From Nocardiopsis sp. CNR-923 (GTDB lineage Bacteria > Actinomycetota > Actinomycetes > Streptosporangiales > Streptosporangiaceae), in assembly GCF_001942255.1 (NCBI RefSeq), contig NZ_MKKC01000077.1, positions 1 through 60,459 on the forward strand: a stretch of DNA of 60,459 nucleotides, in the 5' to 3' direction. Below the pieces are notes generated by a model. That model had not been told where the DNA came from. It saw only the letters and a program-made list of their open reading frames with translations, and ran no database searches. Numbering within the stretch: the first letter of the stretch is position 1; every line of letters begins with the position of its first letter. Below, piece by piece: positions 1 to 9,320 of the stretch. The position numbers were made by a program, and so were the translations under genes.

Positions 1-162
1 GAGAGCTACGAGGCCGGGCTGCACCTATGCGGTGCGATGCTCTGGCTCCGCAGCATCGCACCGCGTCCATAATTCGAACTCCAGACAGGACCTAGTACCT
101 CGGACACCTACCCTGCCGCGCGAAGGGCGGCGTCCACGGCACACTCGCTGGGAGGAGCCGAG

Positions 163-192
163 GCGGGGTCAGCCCGAGCGGGCTGACCCCGC
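163..192 (-). terminator. Terminator hairpin after hemE
   Basis: A perfect 13-bp stem (GCGGGGTCAGCCC paired with its complement) closes a 4-nt loop 18 nt beyond the hemE stop. There is no T-tract, as is common in high-GC actinomycetes. The rest of the first 209 bases shows no gene. Confidence 0.75.
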
Positions 193-209
193 GTCGGACG
201 GCCCCGCGG

Positions 210-1241
210 TCAGCGGGCGGTCTGCTCGTGCACGTAGGCGGTCAGACGCGTCAGCATGTCCGGGTCGGTGCTCGGCAGGACCCCGTGCCCGAGGTTGAAC
301 ACGTGGCCCTCGGCGGCCCGTCCGCGGGACAGGATGTCCCGGGTCCGCCCGGCGACGACCTCCCACGGAGCGAACAAGGTCGCCGGGTCCAGGTTGCCCT
401 GGAGGGCCCTGCCGGGCCCCACACGGCGGACCGCCTCGTCCAGCGGCACGCGCCAGTCGACGCCGACGACGTCGGCCCCGGCCTCACCGAGGAGGCCGAG
501 CAGCTCTCCGGTGCCCACGCCGAAGTGGATGCGCGGCACCTCGTACTCGGCGAGCTGGCCGAAGATCCACGAGGTGTAGGGCAGAACGCAGGAGCGGTAG
601 TCCTCGGCGCTGAGGGCGCCGACCCAGGAGTCGAACAGCTGCACGGCGCTGGCGCCCGCCTCCACCTGGGCGCGCAGGAAGCCCAGGGTGATCGCGGCCA
701 GACGGCGCATGAGCTCGTCCCAGAGCTCGGGTTCCCCGTACATGAGCGCCTTGGTGTGCTCGTGGTTCTTGGAGGGGCCGCCCTCGATGAGGTAGGAGGC
801 CAACGTGAACGGGGCGCCCGCGAAACCGATGAGCGGCGTGTCGCCCAGTTCGCCGACGAGTTGGCCGACCGCCTCGGTCACGTAGGGGAGGTCACCGGGC
901 TCGACGTCGCGGAGCCGCTTGAGCCCGGGCGCGTCGCGGATCGGGTCGGCGACGACGGGACCGACGCCCGGCTTGATGTCGAGGTCGATGCCGACGGCCC
1001 GGAGCGGGACGACGATGTCGCTGAAGAAGATCGCGGCGTCGACGCCGTGGCGTCTGACCGGCTGCATCGTGATCTCGGTGATCAGGTCCGGGCGCGAGCA
1101 CGCTTCGAGCATGGGCACGTCAGCGCGGACCTGGCGGTACTCGGGCAGGGAGCGCCCGGCCTGGCGCATGAACCACACCGGAGTGTGGGACACGGGCAGC
1201 CCTCGGCAGGCGCGGAGGAAGGGAGAGTCTTGAAGCGTCAC
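210..1241 (-). CDS. hemE: Uroporphyrinogen decarboxylase
   Basis: Decarboxylates the four acetate side chains of uroporphyrinogen III to coproporphyrinogen III in cytosolic haem synthesis. The 343-aa product has the usual family length. The N-terminal signature [13 protein letters not shown], with its substrate-binding arginines, lies near residue 23, followed by FFSDIVVPL carrying the catalytic aspartate and by [13 protein letters not shown]. The frame stays open upstream to 1355, but homology begins with [14 protein letters not shown], so the GTG at 1241 is chosen although its ribosome site is weak. It is divergent from the DUF3000 gene. The next haem gene, hemH, lies 55 kb away in this window; no hemY/hemG or hemQ neighbour is visible here. 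Confidence 0.93.
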   Translation of the reverse strand: MTLQDSPFLRACRGLPVSHTPVWFMRQAGRSLPEYRQVRADVPMLEACSRPDLITEITMQPVRRHGVDAAIFFSDIVVPLRAVGIDLDIKPGVGPVVADPIRDAPGLKRLRDVEPGDLPYVTEAVGQLVGELGDTPLIGFAGAPFTLASYLIEGGPSKNHEHTKALMYGEPELWDELMRRLAAITLGFLRAQVEAGASAVQLFDSWVGALSAEDYRSCVLPYTSWIFGQLAEYEVPRIHFGVGTGELLGLLGEAGADVVGVDWRVPLDEAVRRVGPGRALQGNLDPATLFAPWEVVAGRTRDILSRGRAAEGHVFNLGHGVLPSTDPDMLTRLTAYVHEQTAR

Positions 1242-1497
1242 ACCTTGATCGTGCCATGCCGGCTCCGGTGCTCTCGTTCGGATCACCGGACCGTGACCCG
1301 GGCTGGCACGCAAGTCCGGTGCGCCGGGCGGCGCGAACGGTTCCAAGATCATCACAAAACACCGACACGCCGCGCGAACTCCGTACTGACGAAGGTGACT
1401 CGTGCCACGGTCGGTTCCGTTCCCATCAACTGGCCCGCACCCCGGTGTCGGTCGGCTGGCTATGCCCGCACGGCCTCCGGGACGTGATCACCACAAG

Positions 1498-2093
1498 ATG
1501 AAGGCTGACGTTTCCACCATGCCTGATGTCGGTAGCGCCGAGAACGCGCACGAGACGTTCCGGCGAGCGGTCGAGGCGCTGCACGGCCCCTCCGTGCGCC
1601 CGGAGATCGCCGTGCGGGAGATCCCCGCCCCCCAACGGCTGGCCCCCCACTCGGCCGCCGTGTCGGCCGAGGTGACCGTCCAGGGCGAGGAGATCGCCTG
1701 GGGGCGGCTCATCGTCCTGTTCGACCCCGAGGCACCCGCGACTGGCCCGGGCCGTTCCGGGTGGTGTGCCAGGTCAACTCCGAACTGGAGTCGGAGATCG
1801 CCGCCGATCCCCTGCTCGGGCCGGTCGCCTGGAGCTGGCTCACCGACGCGTTGGACGCGCACGGGGCCGCCCACCACACGCTCAGCGGCACGGTCACGCG
1901 GGCCACGACGGAGGGGTTCGGCACGAAGTCCGCCGAGGGCGCCACCACGGAGGTCGAGATGCGCGCCTCCTGGACGCCCGATTCCGAGCAACTGTCCGCC
2001 CACGTCAACGCCTGGTTGACGCTGCTCGCGTCGGCCTCGGGGCTGCCTCCGCTGGACGTCGCCGACATAGCCCGGCAGCGCTCCCGGTCCTGA
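1498..2093 (+). CDS. DUF3000 family protein, frame interrupted
   Basis: Conserved actinobacterial protein of unknown function, regularly found next to hemE. The first part reads MKADVSTMPDVGSAENAHETFRR... in one frame up to about 1745. The family continuation, starting WPGPFRVVCQVNSELE and later WSWLTDALDAHGAAHHT and EMRASWTPDS, follows in the next frame to the stop at 2093. Adding one base between GCG and ACTGG (about 1742) restores one protein of roughly 198 aa, the normal family length, so this looks like a sequence error. The ATG at 1519 is an alternative start. It is followed by the RNase D-like gene on the same strand. Confidence 0.8.
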
Positions 2094-2172
2094 GCCGGAC
2101 CGGGGTCGTCCCAGGCCGGTGGGACCCGGTCCTCGTTCCGCGTCCGGTGGCCACAGCGCATACCGTAGTGGT

Positions 2173-3435
2173 GTGGCGAACGCGTTGAACTCCAAGACAG
2201 AATCCCGCGAACCAGGAAACGACGACGCTGAGAAGGCGCCTCTGCTGCGGGAGCCGCGCGAGGGGCTGCCCGACGTCACCTCCGACGACGACACGCTCGC
2301 CGGTGTGGTCGCGGCCGTGTCCGCGGGGACTGGCCCGGTGGCGGTGGACGCCGAACGCGCCTCCGGGTACCGGTACGGTCAGCGCGCGTACCTGGTCCAG
2401 CTGCGCCGGGAGGGTTCTGGTTCGGCGCTGATCGACCCGATCGCCTGCCCGGACCTGAGCGCGCTCGACGCGGCGCTGGACGGGGCCGAGGTGGTCCTGC
2501 ACGCGGCCCACCAGGACCTGCCGTGCCTGTCGGAGGTCCACCTGCGCCCGCGGAGGCTGTTCGACACCGAGCTCGCCGGGCGCCTGCTCGGGTATCAGCG
2601 CGTGGGGTTGGGGTTCATGGTCGAGCGCTTGCTGAACGTGCGCCTCGCCAAGGAGCACTCCGCCGTGGACTGGTCCCAGCGGCCGCTGCCCGAGGACTGG
2701 CTGCGCTATGCCGCCCTGGACGTGGAGATCCTCATCGAGCTGCGGGACGCGCTGGAGGAGGAGCTGGTCGAGACCGGCAAGCTGGAGTGGGCTCACGAGG
2801 AGTTCGCGGCCGTGCTCGCGACACCGCCGAAGGAACCGCGGCCGGATCCGTGGCGTCGGACGTCTGGCATCCACCGGGTGCGCAACCAGCGCTCCTTGGC
2901 CGCGGTGCGCGAGCTGTGGTATGAGCGGGACCGCATCGCCCAGGAGCGGGACGTCTCGCCCGGTCGGGTGCTGCCGGACGCCGCGATCGTGGAGGCCGCG
3001 GCCGCGATGCCGCGCACGTCCGGCGAACTGACCGGGATACGGCAGTTCGGGATCAAACTGGCGCGGCGCTACCTCAGTACGTGGATCAGGGCCGTCAACC
3101 GGGCGCGGGACATGCCCCAGACCGAACTCCCCCGGCCCAACGCGCCGGGCGACGGGCCGCCCCCGGTGAACCGGTGGTCGGACCGGGCCCCGGAGGCCGC
3201 TCGGCGTCTGGAGGCGGCGCGCGCGACCGTCACGGGGATCGCCGAGGACGTGGTGATGCCGACGGAGAACCTGCTCCTGCCGGACACCGTCCGGCGCTTG
3301 GCGTGGGCGCCGCCGCGGTCGGTGGACGCCGACTCGGTGGCCGCGTTCCTGCGCGAGCGCGGCGCACGGGACTGGCAGGTGGGTCTGACCGCGGAAGCCC
3401 TGGCCACGGCCCTGTTGGGAGCCGAAAAGGGCTGA
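2173..3435 (+). CDS. RNase D-like 3'-5' exonuclease with HRDC domain
   Basis: Predicted DEDD-type ribonuclease of about 420 aa. The first acidic motif is in PVAVDAERASGYRYGQRA, the second in VLHAAHQDLPCL, and the third in LRYAALDVEIL, which has the DEDDy tyrosine. An HRDC nucleic-acid-binding domain follows (about residues 215-310, including VRELWYERDRIAQERD). Such proteins trim structured RNA; the natural substrate here is unknown. The frame is open from 2119, but the GTG at 2173 fits homologues better. It lies 79 nt after the DUF3000 gene, an order conserved across Actinobacteria. Confidence 0.85.
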   Translation: MANALNSKTESREPGNDDAEKAPLLREPREGLPDVTSDDDTLAGVVAAVSAGTGPVAVDAERASGYRYGQRAYLVQLRREGSGSALIDPIACPDLSALDAALDGAEVVLHAAHQDLPCLSEVHLRPRRLFDTELAGRLLGYQRVGLGFMVERLLNVRLAKEHSAVDWSQRPLPEDWLRYAALDVEILIELRDALEEELVETGKLEWAHEEFAAVLATPPKEPRPDPWRRTSGIHRVRNQRSLAAVRELWYERDRIAQERDVSPGRVLPDAAIVEAAAAMPRTSGELTGIRQFGIKLARRYLSTWIRAVNRARDMPQTELPRPNAPGDGPPPVNRWSDRAPEAARRLEAARATVTGIAEDVVMPTENLLLPDTVRRLAWAPPRSVDADSVAAFLRERGARDWQVGLTAEALATALLGAEKG

Positions 3436-3623
3436 CTTTTACCCCCGCTTCACCCACTTAACCCCAACGTGACCGAACTCACCTGGCATGGGGGGCGGTT
3501 CACGCCTGTTCTCGCGCCGCGTGTCCGATTATGTTATGGAAATGTGCCTCGAGCACCGGGGGCGATTGACGAAGGCGACGTTCCGCGGCGGTGTCCGCCG
3601 CGGGAGGCGATCAGGGAGATGTG

Positions 3624-4684
3624 GTGAGTCTGCTGGCGTTCTGGCGTGCGCTTCTGCGCGAAACCGGCCTGTCCCGAGCGGACAGGACGCGCCCGGCGTA
3701 TACCGCCGTGCCCGCTCCCACGGGCCCGTTCGAGGACACCGCGGGTGAGTACGTGCGCGTGGTGGGCCCGGCCGAGGACTCCGCCACGGAGACCGCCGAG
3801 CCGCTGCCGCGCCGACCGGTCCCGCGGGCCGCCGACCCCGACCGGGCCACCGTGAGGTCCGCCGCCCCGGCTCGAACCGCCGCCCCGGCCCAGGCCCCGG
3901 CCGCACAGTCCGGGGGAAAGCGCGCGGCGTCGCTGGAGCGCACCCTTCAGTCGCTGGTGGAGCGGCACGGCACGGAACACCCGGACACCATCACCGCTCG
4001 CAACAACCTCGCGACCAAGTACGCGCAGATGGGTCGGCGTCATGCGGCCGTGCAGCAGTTCCAGCTGGCTCTGGGCGAGGCCGTATCGGTGCACGGAGAC
4101 GAGCACCCGCGCACCGAGATCATCCGCGAGAACCTGGCCTGGGCGCTGGAGGACGCGGGACAGCCCGCCGAGGCCGCCGTCCAGTGGGAGATCCTGCTGC
4201 GCGAGCGCGAGGAGCAGTTCGGCCCCGCCGACGAGGACACCGTGGAGGCGCGCAGCCACCTGGCCGCCTGCTACCGGCGCGACGGCCGACTGGACGCCGC
4301 GATCGCCCACTACGAGCGGGCGATCGCGGACGTGGCCACCACCGAGCGGCGTGAGGAGCTCCGGTTGGGGCTGAGCACGGCGCTGAGCCTGGCGGGCCAC
4401 TGCGAGGACGCCATCGGGCAACTGCGCACGGTGCTGCTGGCCCGTCGCCGCCGCCTGGGCAAGGGCCACCTGGAGACGCTCGGCGTGCACCACCGGCTCG
4501 GCCGGACGTCACGCAGGCGGGCCGCCCGGACGAGGCGGTCGAGGTGCTGCGCGACGCCTACCGCGTGGCGCTGAACTCGTCGGGCGACCCGGAGGTGCGG
4601 CGGCTGACGATGCGGCTGCGGCGCGACCTCGCGGGCGCGTACAACGCCGCGGGCCGTCCCCGCGAGGCGGACGCCCTGCTCTGA
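3624..4684 (+). CDS. Tetratricopeptide-repeat protein, frame interrupted
   Basis: About 353 aa of likely scaffold protein. An alanine/proline-rich linker (about residues 30-110) precedes kinesin-light-chain-type 42-residue TPRs, for example TITARNNLATKYAQMGR, then RTEIIRENLAWALEDAGQ and VEARSHLAACYRRDGR. The GTG at 3624 has GGGAG five bases upstream. Near 4503 the frame is lost; one added base (CGG to CGGG before ACGTC) gives GRDVTQAGRPDEAVEVLRDA and a natural end at 4684. Downstream is a strong terminator. No partner is obvious and no specific function is claimed. Confidence 0.8.
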
Positions 4685-4689
4685 GTTCG

Positions 4690-4734
4690 ATGGCGGAGGG
4701 GCGCGCGGATCCGGTCCGCGCGCCCCTTCGCCAT
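4690..4734 (+). terminator. Strong terminator after the TPR gene
   Basis: A 20-bp stem, perfect except for one G-T wobble, closes a 5-nt loop; it begins ATGGCGGAGGGGCGCGCGGA and is followed by GTTTCC. It separates the TPR gene from the fad operon. Confidence 0.8.
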
Positions 4735-4815
4735 GTTTCCGAGCCCGTCCCCGCCCGCCGGTGGACCCTTACGACAATCCGTTCGAGGTGGGCGCCGCCA
4801 TCGCTCGCGTTATTT

Positions 4816-4831
4816 GTTACTGGCGAGTAGC
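4816..4831 (+). promoter_or_regulatory. Candidate operator upstream of fadA
   Basis: Imperfect inverted repeat GTTACT-GGCG-AGTAGC (5 of 6 pairs), 47 nt before the fadA start, overlapping a possible -10 TAGCAT. Its core TACTGRCRAGTA recurs exactly at 8334-8345. The form suggests a TetR-type regulator; the protein is unknown. Confidence 0.5.
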
Positions 4832-4877
4832 ATGAGGGTGACAAATCCGTTCCACCGCCTGAGAAGGAGGGCCCATC

Positions 4878-6077
4878 GTGCCGCGAACCGCACGCGACGT
4901 CGTGTTCGTCGACGGGGTCCGTACCCCGTTCGGCAAGTCTGGCAAGGGTCTCTACGCGCAGACGCGTGCCGACGACATGGTCGTCCGCGTCATCCGCGAA
5001 CTGCTGCGCCGCAACCCGGGTCTGCCGCCGGAGCGCGTCGACGAGGTCGCCATCGCCGCCACCACCCAGATCGGCGACCAGGGCCTGACCATCGGCCGCA
5101 GCGCCGCCATCCTGGCCGGGCTGCCGCAGAGCGTCCCCGGCTACGCCGTCGACCGCATGTGCGCCGGCGCGCTGACGGCCGTCACCACCTCCGGCGCGGG
5201 GATCTCCTTCGGCGCCTACGACGTGGTGATCGCCGGCGGCGTCGAGCACATGGGCCGCCACCCCATGGGTGAGGGCGTCGACCCCAACCCGCGCTTCCTC
5301 TCCGAGAAGCTGGTCGACCCGTCGGCCCTGGTCATGGGGAACACCGCGGAGAACCTGCACGACCGCTACCCGACCATCACCAAGGAGCGCGCCGACGCCT
5401 ACGCGGTGCGCAGCCAGGAGAAGGTCGCCAAGGCCTACGCCGACGGCAAGATCCAGCAGGACCTCGTCGAGATGGTCGTCCGCTCCCTGGAGAAGGGCTG
5501 GGGCCTGGCCACCGAGGACGAGCCCCCGCGGCCCGGCACGACCATGGAGTCGCTCGCCGGCCTCAAGACCCCGTTCCGCGCCCACGGCAACGTGACCCCC
5601 GGTAACGCCGCCGGTCTCAACGACGGCGCGACCGGCGCGCTGCTCGCCGCCGAGGACGTCGCCGCCGAACTCGGCCTGGACGCCCGTATGCGCCTGGTCG
5701 ACTTCTCCTTCGCCGGCGTCGACCCCGCCGTCATGGGCGTCGGCCCGGTCCCGGCCACGGAGAAGCTGTTCGCGCGCCAGGGCATCTCGATCGACGACAT
5801 CGGCATCATCGAGATCAACGAGGCCTTCGCCGTCCAGGTGCTCGCCTTCCTGGAGCACTTCGGCCTCAGCGACGACGACGCCCGCGTCAACCCCTGGGGC
5901 GGAGCGATCGCCGTCGGCCACCCGCTGGCCTCCTCTGGCGTGCGTCTGATGATGCAGCTCGCGCGCCAGTTCGCCGAACGCCCCGACGTCCGCTACGGCC
6001 TGACCACCATGTGCGTCGGCCTGGGCATGGGCGGGACGATCCTGTGGGAGAACACCAACTACGAGGGGGGCAAGTAA
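4878..6077 (+). CDS. fadA: Acetyl-CoA acyltransferase (thiolase)
   Basis: Catalyses the thiolytic last step of fatty-acid beta-oxidation. The nucleophile is Cys95 in DRMCAGALTA. The C-terminal elements EINEAFAVQVL, GGAIAVGHPLASSG (catalytic His) and TMCVGLGMGG (acid/base Cys) are all present in 399 aa. The GTG start has a clear GAAGGAGG site seven bases upstream. The stop is followed two bases later by the fadB ATG, so the two are translationally coupled and presumably form the alpha2-beta2 trifunctional complex. An inverted repeat upstream (4816-4831) is a likely operator. Confidence 0.93.
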   Translation: MPRTARDVVFVDGVRTPFGKSGKGLYAQTRADDMVVRVIRELLRRNPGLPPERVDEVAIAATTQIGDQGLTIGRSAAILAGLPQSVPGYAVDRMCAGALTAVTTSGAGISFGAYDVVIAGGVEHMGRHPMGEGVDPNPRFLSEKLVDPSALVMGNTAENLHDRYPTITKERADAYAVRSQEKVAKAYADGKIQQDLVEMVVRSLEKGWGLATEDEPPRPGTTMESLAGLKTPFRAHGNVTPGNAAGLNDGATGALLAAEDVAAELGLDARMRLVDFSFAGVDPAVMGVGPVPATEKLFARQGISIDDIGIIEINEAFAVQVLAFLEHFGLSDDDARVNPWGGAIAVGHPLASSGVRLMMQLARQFAERPDVRYGLTTMCVGLGMGGTILWENTNYEGGK

Positions 6078-6079
6078 GA

Positions 6080-8220
6080 ATGGCCATCGAGCAGTCCCAC
6101 CCGTCACCCACCACCACCCTCAACGGAGACGCTTCGCGTCACAGTTCTATGCGAGAACTCTTCGGCTCCGAGGTCGTCACCCAGGCGATCGCCCGTGACG
6201 TCCAGCTCCCCTACGGGGCGGGCACCGCGGTCCTGATCACCCTGGACAACGGGCATGACCACACCAAGCCGAACACCTTCGGCCCTGGCGGTCTGCTCAG
6301 CCTGGACGAGGCGATCGAGGCCGCCAGGGCGCGGACCGACATCGTGGCCGTCGCCGTCACCGGCAAGCCGTTCATCTTCGCGGTGGGCGCCGACCTGACC
6401 GGCGTACCCGCGGTCCAGGACCGCGAGCAGGCGCACGCCATCGGCAAGCTCGGGCACGACGTGTTCCGCAAGCTCGGCGAACTGGACGTGCCGACGTTCG
6501 CTCTGGTCAACGGTGCCGCCATGGGGGGCGGCGTCGAAGTCGCGCTGCACTGCACCTACCGCACCGTCTCCTCGGGCGTCCCGGCGTTCGCGCTGCCCGA
6601 GGCCTTCCTGGGCCTCGTCCCGGGCTGGGGCGGAACCTACCTGCTGCCCCACCTGATCGGCGCCGAGAAGGCCCTGAAGCTGATCGTCGACAACCCGCTC
6701 GCCCAGAACAAGATGATCAAGGGCAAGCAGGTCTTCGAGATGGGCATCGCCGACGCGCTCTTCGAGCCCGCGACTTCGTCGAGGAGTCGCTGCGCTGGGC
6801 AGCAAAGGTCGTCAAGGGCGACATCACGGTCGAGCGCCCCGAGGTCGACAAGGGCGAGGCCTGGGACAACGCGGTCAACATGGCCCGGTTCACCGTCGAG
6901 GGCAAACTGCACGGCGCCGCCCCGGCCCCGGCCCGAGCGGTCGAGCTGGTCGCCGAGGCCAAGAACCGCACGCGTGACGAGGGCTTCGCCGCCGAGGACG
7001 ACGCACTCGCCGACCTGATCATGAGCGACCAGCTCAAGTCGGGCCTGTACGCGTTCGACCTGGTGCAAAAGCGCGCCAAGCGGCCCGCGGGCGCCCCGGA
7101 CAAGCAGCTGGCGCGCAAGGTCACCAAGGTCGGTGTCGTGGGCGCCGGTCTGATGGCCGGGCAGCTGGCCCTGTTGTTCGCCCGCCGCCTGGACGTGCCG
7201 GTCGTCATGACCGACCTGGACCAGGAGCGCTTGGACAAGGGCGTGGCCTACGTCCACGGCGAGGTCGACAAGCTGCTGGGCAAGGGCCGTGTCAGCCAGG
7301 ACAAGGCCAACCGCCTCAAGGGCCTGGTCACCGGTTCGCTGACCAAGGACGCCTTCGCCGACGCGGACTTCGTGATCGAGGCCGTCTTCGAGAAGATGGA
7401 GATCAAGCAGCAGGTGTTCGCCGAGGTGGAGGCCGTGGTCTCCCCGGAGGCCGTCCTGGCCACGAACACCTCCTCGCTGTCGGTCACCGAGATGGCGTCC
7501 AGGCTCCAGCACCCCGAACGGGTCGTGGGCTTCCACTTCTTCAACCCGGTCGCCGTCCTGCCGCTGCTGGAGATCATCCGCGGCGAGAAGACCGACGACG
7601 CCGCACTGGCCACGGCCTTCGCCACGGCCAAGCAGCTGAAGAAGACCGCGGTGCTGTGCAAGGACGCCCCGGCGTTCGTCGTCAACCGCCTGCTCACCCT
7701 GTTCATGGGCGAGGTCCTGGCGGCCGTGGAGGAGGGCACCGAGCCCGAGGTCGCCGACCGCGCGGTCTCCCCCCTGGGGCTGCCGATGTCGCCGCTGATG
7801 CTGCTCCAGCTGGTGGGTCCGGCGGTGGCGCTGCACGTGTCCGAGACGCTGCACGAGGCCTTCCCGGAGCGCTTCGCGGTGTCCCCGCAGCTGGCCGAGG
7901 TGGTCAAGGCCGGCAAGACGCAGATCTTCGCACCGGACTTCAGCATCGACCCGGAGGTGAAGGCTCTGCTCAGCGGCGGGACCAACCCGTCCGAGGAGAG
8001 CGCGATCCTGGACCGGGCCCTGCGTGCGCTGGCCCGCGAGGTCCGCGTCATGCTGGACGAGGGCGTCGTGGCCGAGCCCGCCGACATCGACCTGTGCCTG
8101 ATCACGGGCGCGGGTTGGCCGTTCCACACCGGCGGCATCACGCCGTACCTCGACCGCTCCGGTGTGTCCGAGGCCGTGAACGGCAGGCCGTTCCACGAGG
8201 GCGCGCTCAAGGCGCTCTGA
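6080..8220 (+). CDS. fadB: Multifunctional beta-oxidation protein, frame interrupted
   Basis: Enoyl-CoA hydratase/3-hydroxyacyl-CoA dehydrogenase, about 713 aa. The N-terminal crotonase domain has the oxyanion-hole segment NGAAMGGGVEVALHC and the catalytic-glutamate region PEAFLGLVPGWGG. The dehydrogenase half begins KVGVVGAGLMAGQLALLF (NAD binding) and has the catalytic histidine in VGFHFFNPV. The frame breaks near 6770, where one added base (GCGAC to GCGGAC) gives EPADFVEESLRWAAKV and joins the halves. The shift separates two essential domains, so a sequence error is more likely than decay. It is coupled to fadA and ends in a strong terminator. Confidence 0.9.
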
Positions 8221-8239
8221 CGGCCGTAGGACCCTGGAC

Positions 8240-8280
8240 GGACCGGGCCCGGCTCCCCTCGGGGGCGCCGGGCCCGGTCC
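8240..8280 (+). terminator. Terminator after fadAB
   Basis: A perfect 14-bp stem GGACCGGGCCCGGC with its complement, and a 13-nt loop, 19 nt after the fadB stop. Confidence 0.85.
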
Positions 8281-8332
8281 TCGTGTCCGACAGCCACGAT
8301 TCCGAGATCCCGAACAATTCAGCTACGCGTTC

Positions 8333-8347
8333 ATACTGACAAGTAAC
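8333..8347 (+). promoter_or_regulatory. Second copy of the TACTGRCRAGTA box
   Basis: ATACT-GACA-AGTAAC lies 20 nt before the start of the Rpn-like gene and just upstream of a -10-like TGTAAT (8352-8357). The 12-bp core equals that of the box before fadA apart from two purine changes, suggesting shared control. Confidence 0.45.
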
Positions 8348-8366
8348 CCTGTGTAATGTCTGACGT

Positions 8367-9227
8367 GTGGCAATCACCCCTGAACACCAGATCTACGCCG
8401 AACTGTTCGCCGAGTCCCCCGACATGGCGGTCGAGTTCCTGCGCGAGCGCGACGTGCGCGTCCCGGAATACGAACGCAGTGAGATCACGTCCTGCGACCT
8501 CGGGCACGTCGACCCGGTCGAGCGCCGGTCCGACGTCGCCATCCTGCTGCGCGGCGAGGGCCCCAAGGGCCTCCACGACTCCCTCATGGGCGTCATCGTG
8601 GAGGTGCAGCGCGACCCGTCCGAACGCAAGCGCTTCACCTGGCCCGAGTACCTGGCGTGCCTGCGGTCCCGACACGAGTGTCCGGTCGCCCTGCTGGTCA
8701 TCTGTCCACGCCAGTCCGTGGCCGATGACTACGCCGGACCCATCGAACTCGGTCATCCCGGGTTCGTGCTGCGCCCGCTCGTGATCGGGCCCAAGGACAT
8801 TCCGGTGGTCACCGACCCGGCCACCGTCGCCGCCTCCCCCGCGCTGGGGGTCCTCTCGGCGGCGGCGCACGGGGCCAGGAAGGCGGGCGTCCTGGACGCC
8901 CTGAACAGCGGTTTGGACAAAATCGACCCGGAGAAGGCGGCGAAGTACATTGGTTATTCGCTGCACCTGCTCGCCGACACCGACGGACAGCAAGCCCTGG
9001 AGGCGCTCATGATGGCGAACACGTTCGACTACCACAGCCCCTGGGTGGACAGCCTCAGGGCGGAGGGCGAGGCCAGGATGCTTCTGCGCGTCCTGACCGC
9101 TCTCGGCGTCGAGGTGACCGAGGACGCACGCGCACGTATCACCGGCTGCGACGATGTCGAACAGCTCGAAGCGTGGGCCGACCGCGCCCCGGACGTCAGC
9201 ACCGTCGACCAACTCTTCGCCGAGTAG
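8367..9227 (+). CDS. Rpn/PD-(D/E)XK-like nuclease-fold protein
   Basis: A 286-aa protein resembling conserved actinobacterial proteins of the Rpn (YhgA-like, transposase_31) group. The core is visible as RRSDVAILLRG (acidic residue) followed by GVIVEVQRDPSERKRF, giving the D...E-x-Q pattern of Rpn-type PD-(D/E)XK enzymes. The C-terminal two thirds is helical with no recognised motif. No transposon ends or second mobile gene are present, so it is treated as a chromosomal gene of unknown role. A TGTAAT -10 ends about 9 nt before the GTG, so the leader would be almost absent. It shares an operator-like box with fadA. Confidence 0.65.
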   Translation: MAITPEHQIYAELFAESPDMAVEFLRERDVRVPEYERSEITSCDLGHVDPVERRSDVAILLRGEGPKGLHDSLMGVIVEVQRDPSERKRFTWPEYLACLRSRHECPVALLVICPRQSVADDYAGPIELGHPGFVLRPLVIGPKDIPVVTDPATVAASPALGVLSAAAHGARKAGVLDALNSGLDKIDPEKAAKYIGYSLHLLADTDGQQALEALMMANTFDYHSPWVDSLRAEGEARMLLRVLTALGVEVTEDARARITGCDDVEQLEAWADRAPDVSTVDQLFAE

Positions 9228-9320
9228 CGGCCCACGGGCCCGGCGCCCCGCGCGGGCACCCCCGCAGGAGGAGCCCGCCAGAACGCCCATGCCGTGGAAG
9301 CCCTGACGGGGGAACGCGTC

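Noticed and set aside
8367..9227. Rpn-like gene as part of a mobile element
   Set aside because: No inverted repeats, target duplication or second transposition gene were found around it, and its base composition matches its neighbours.
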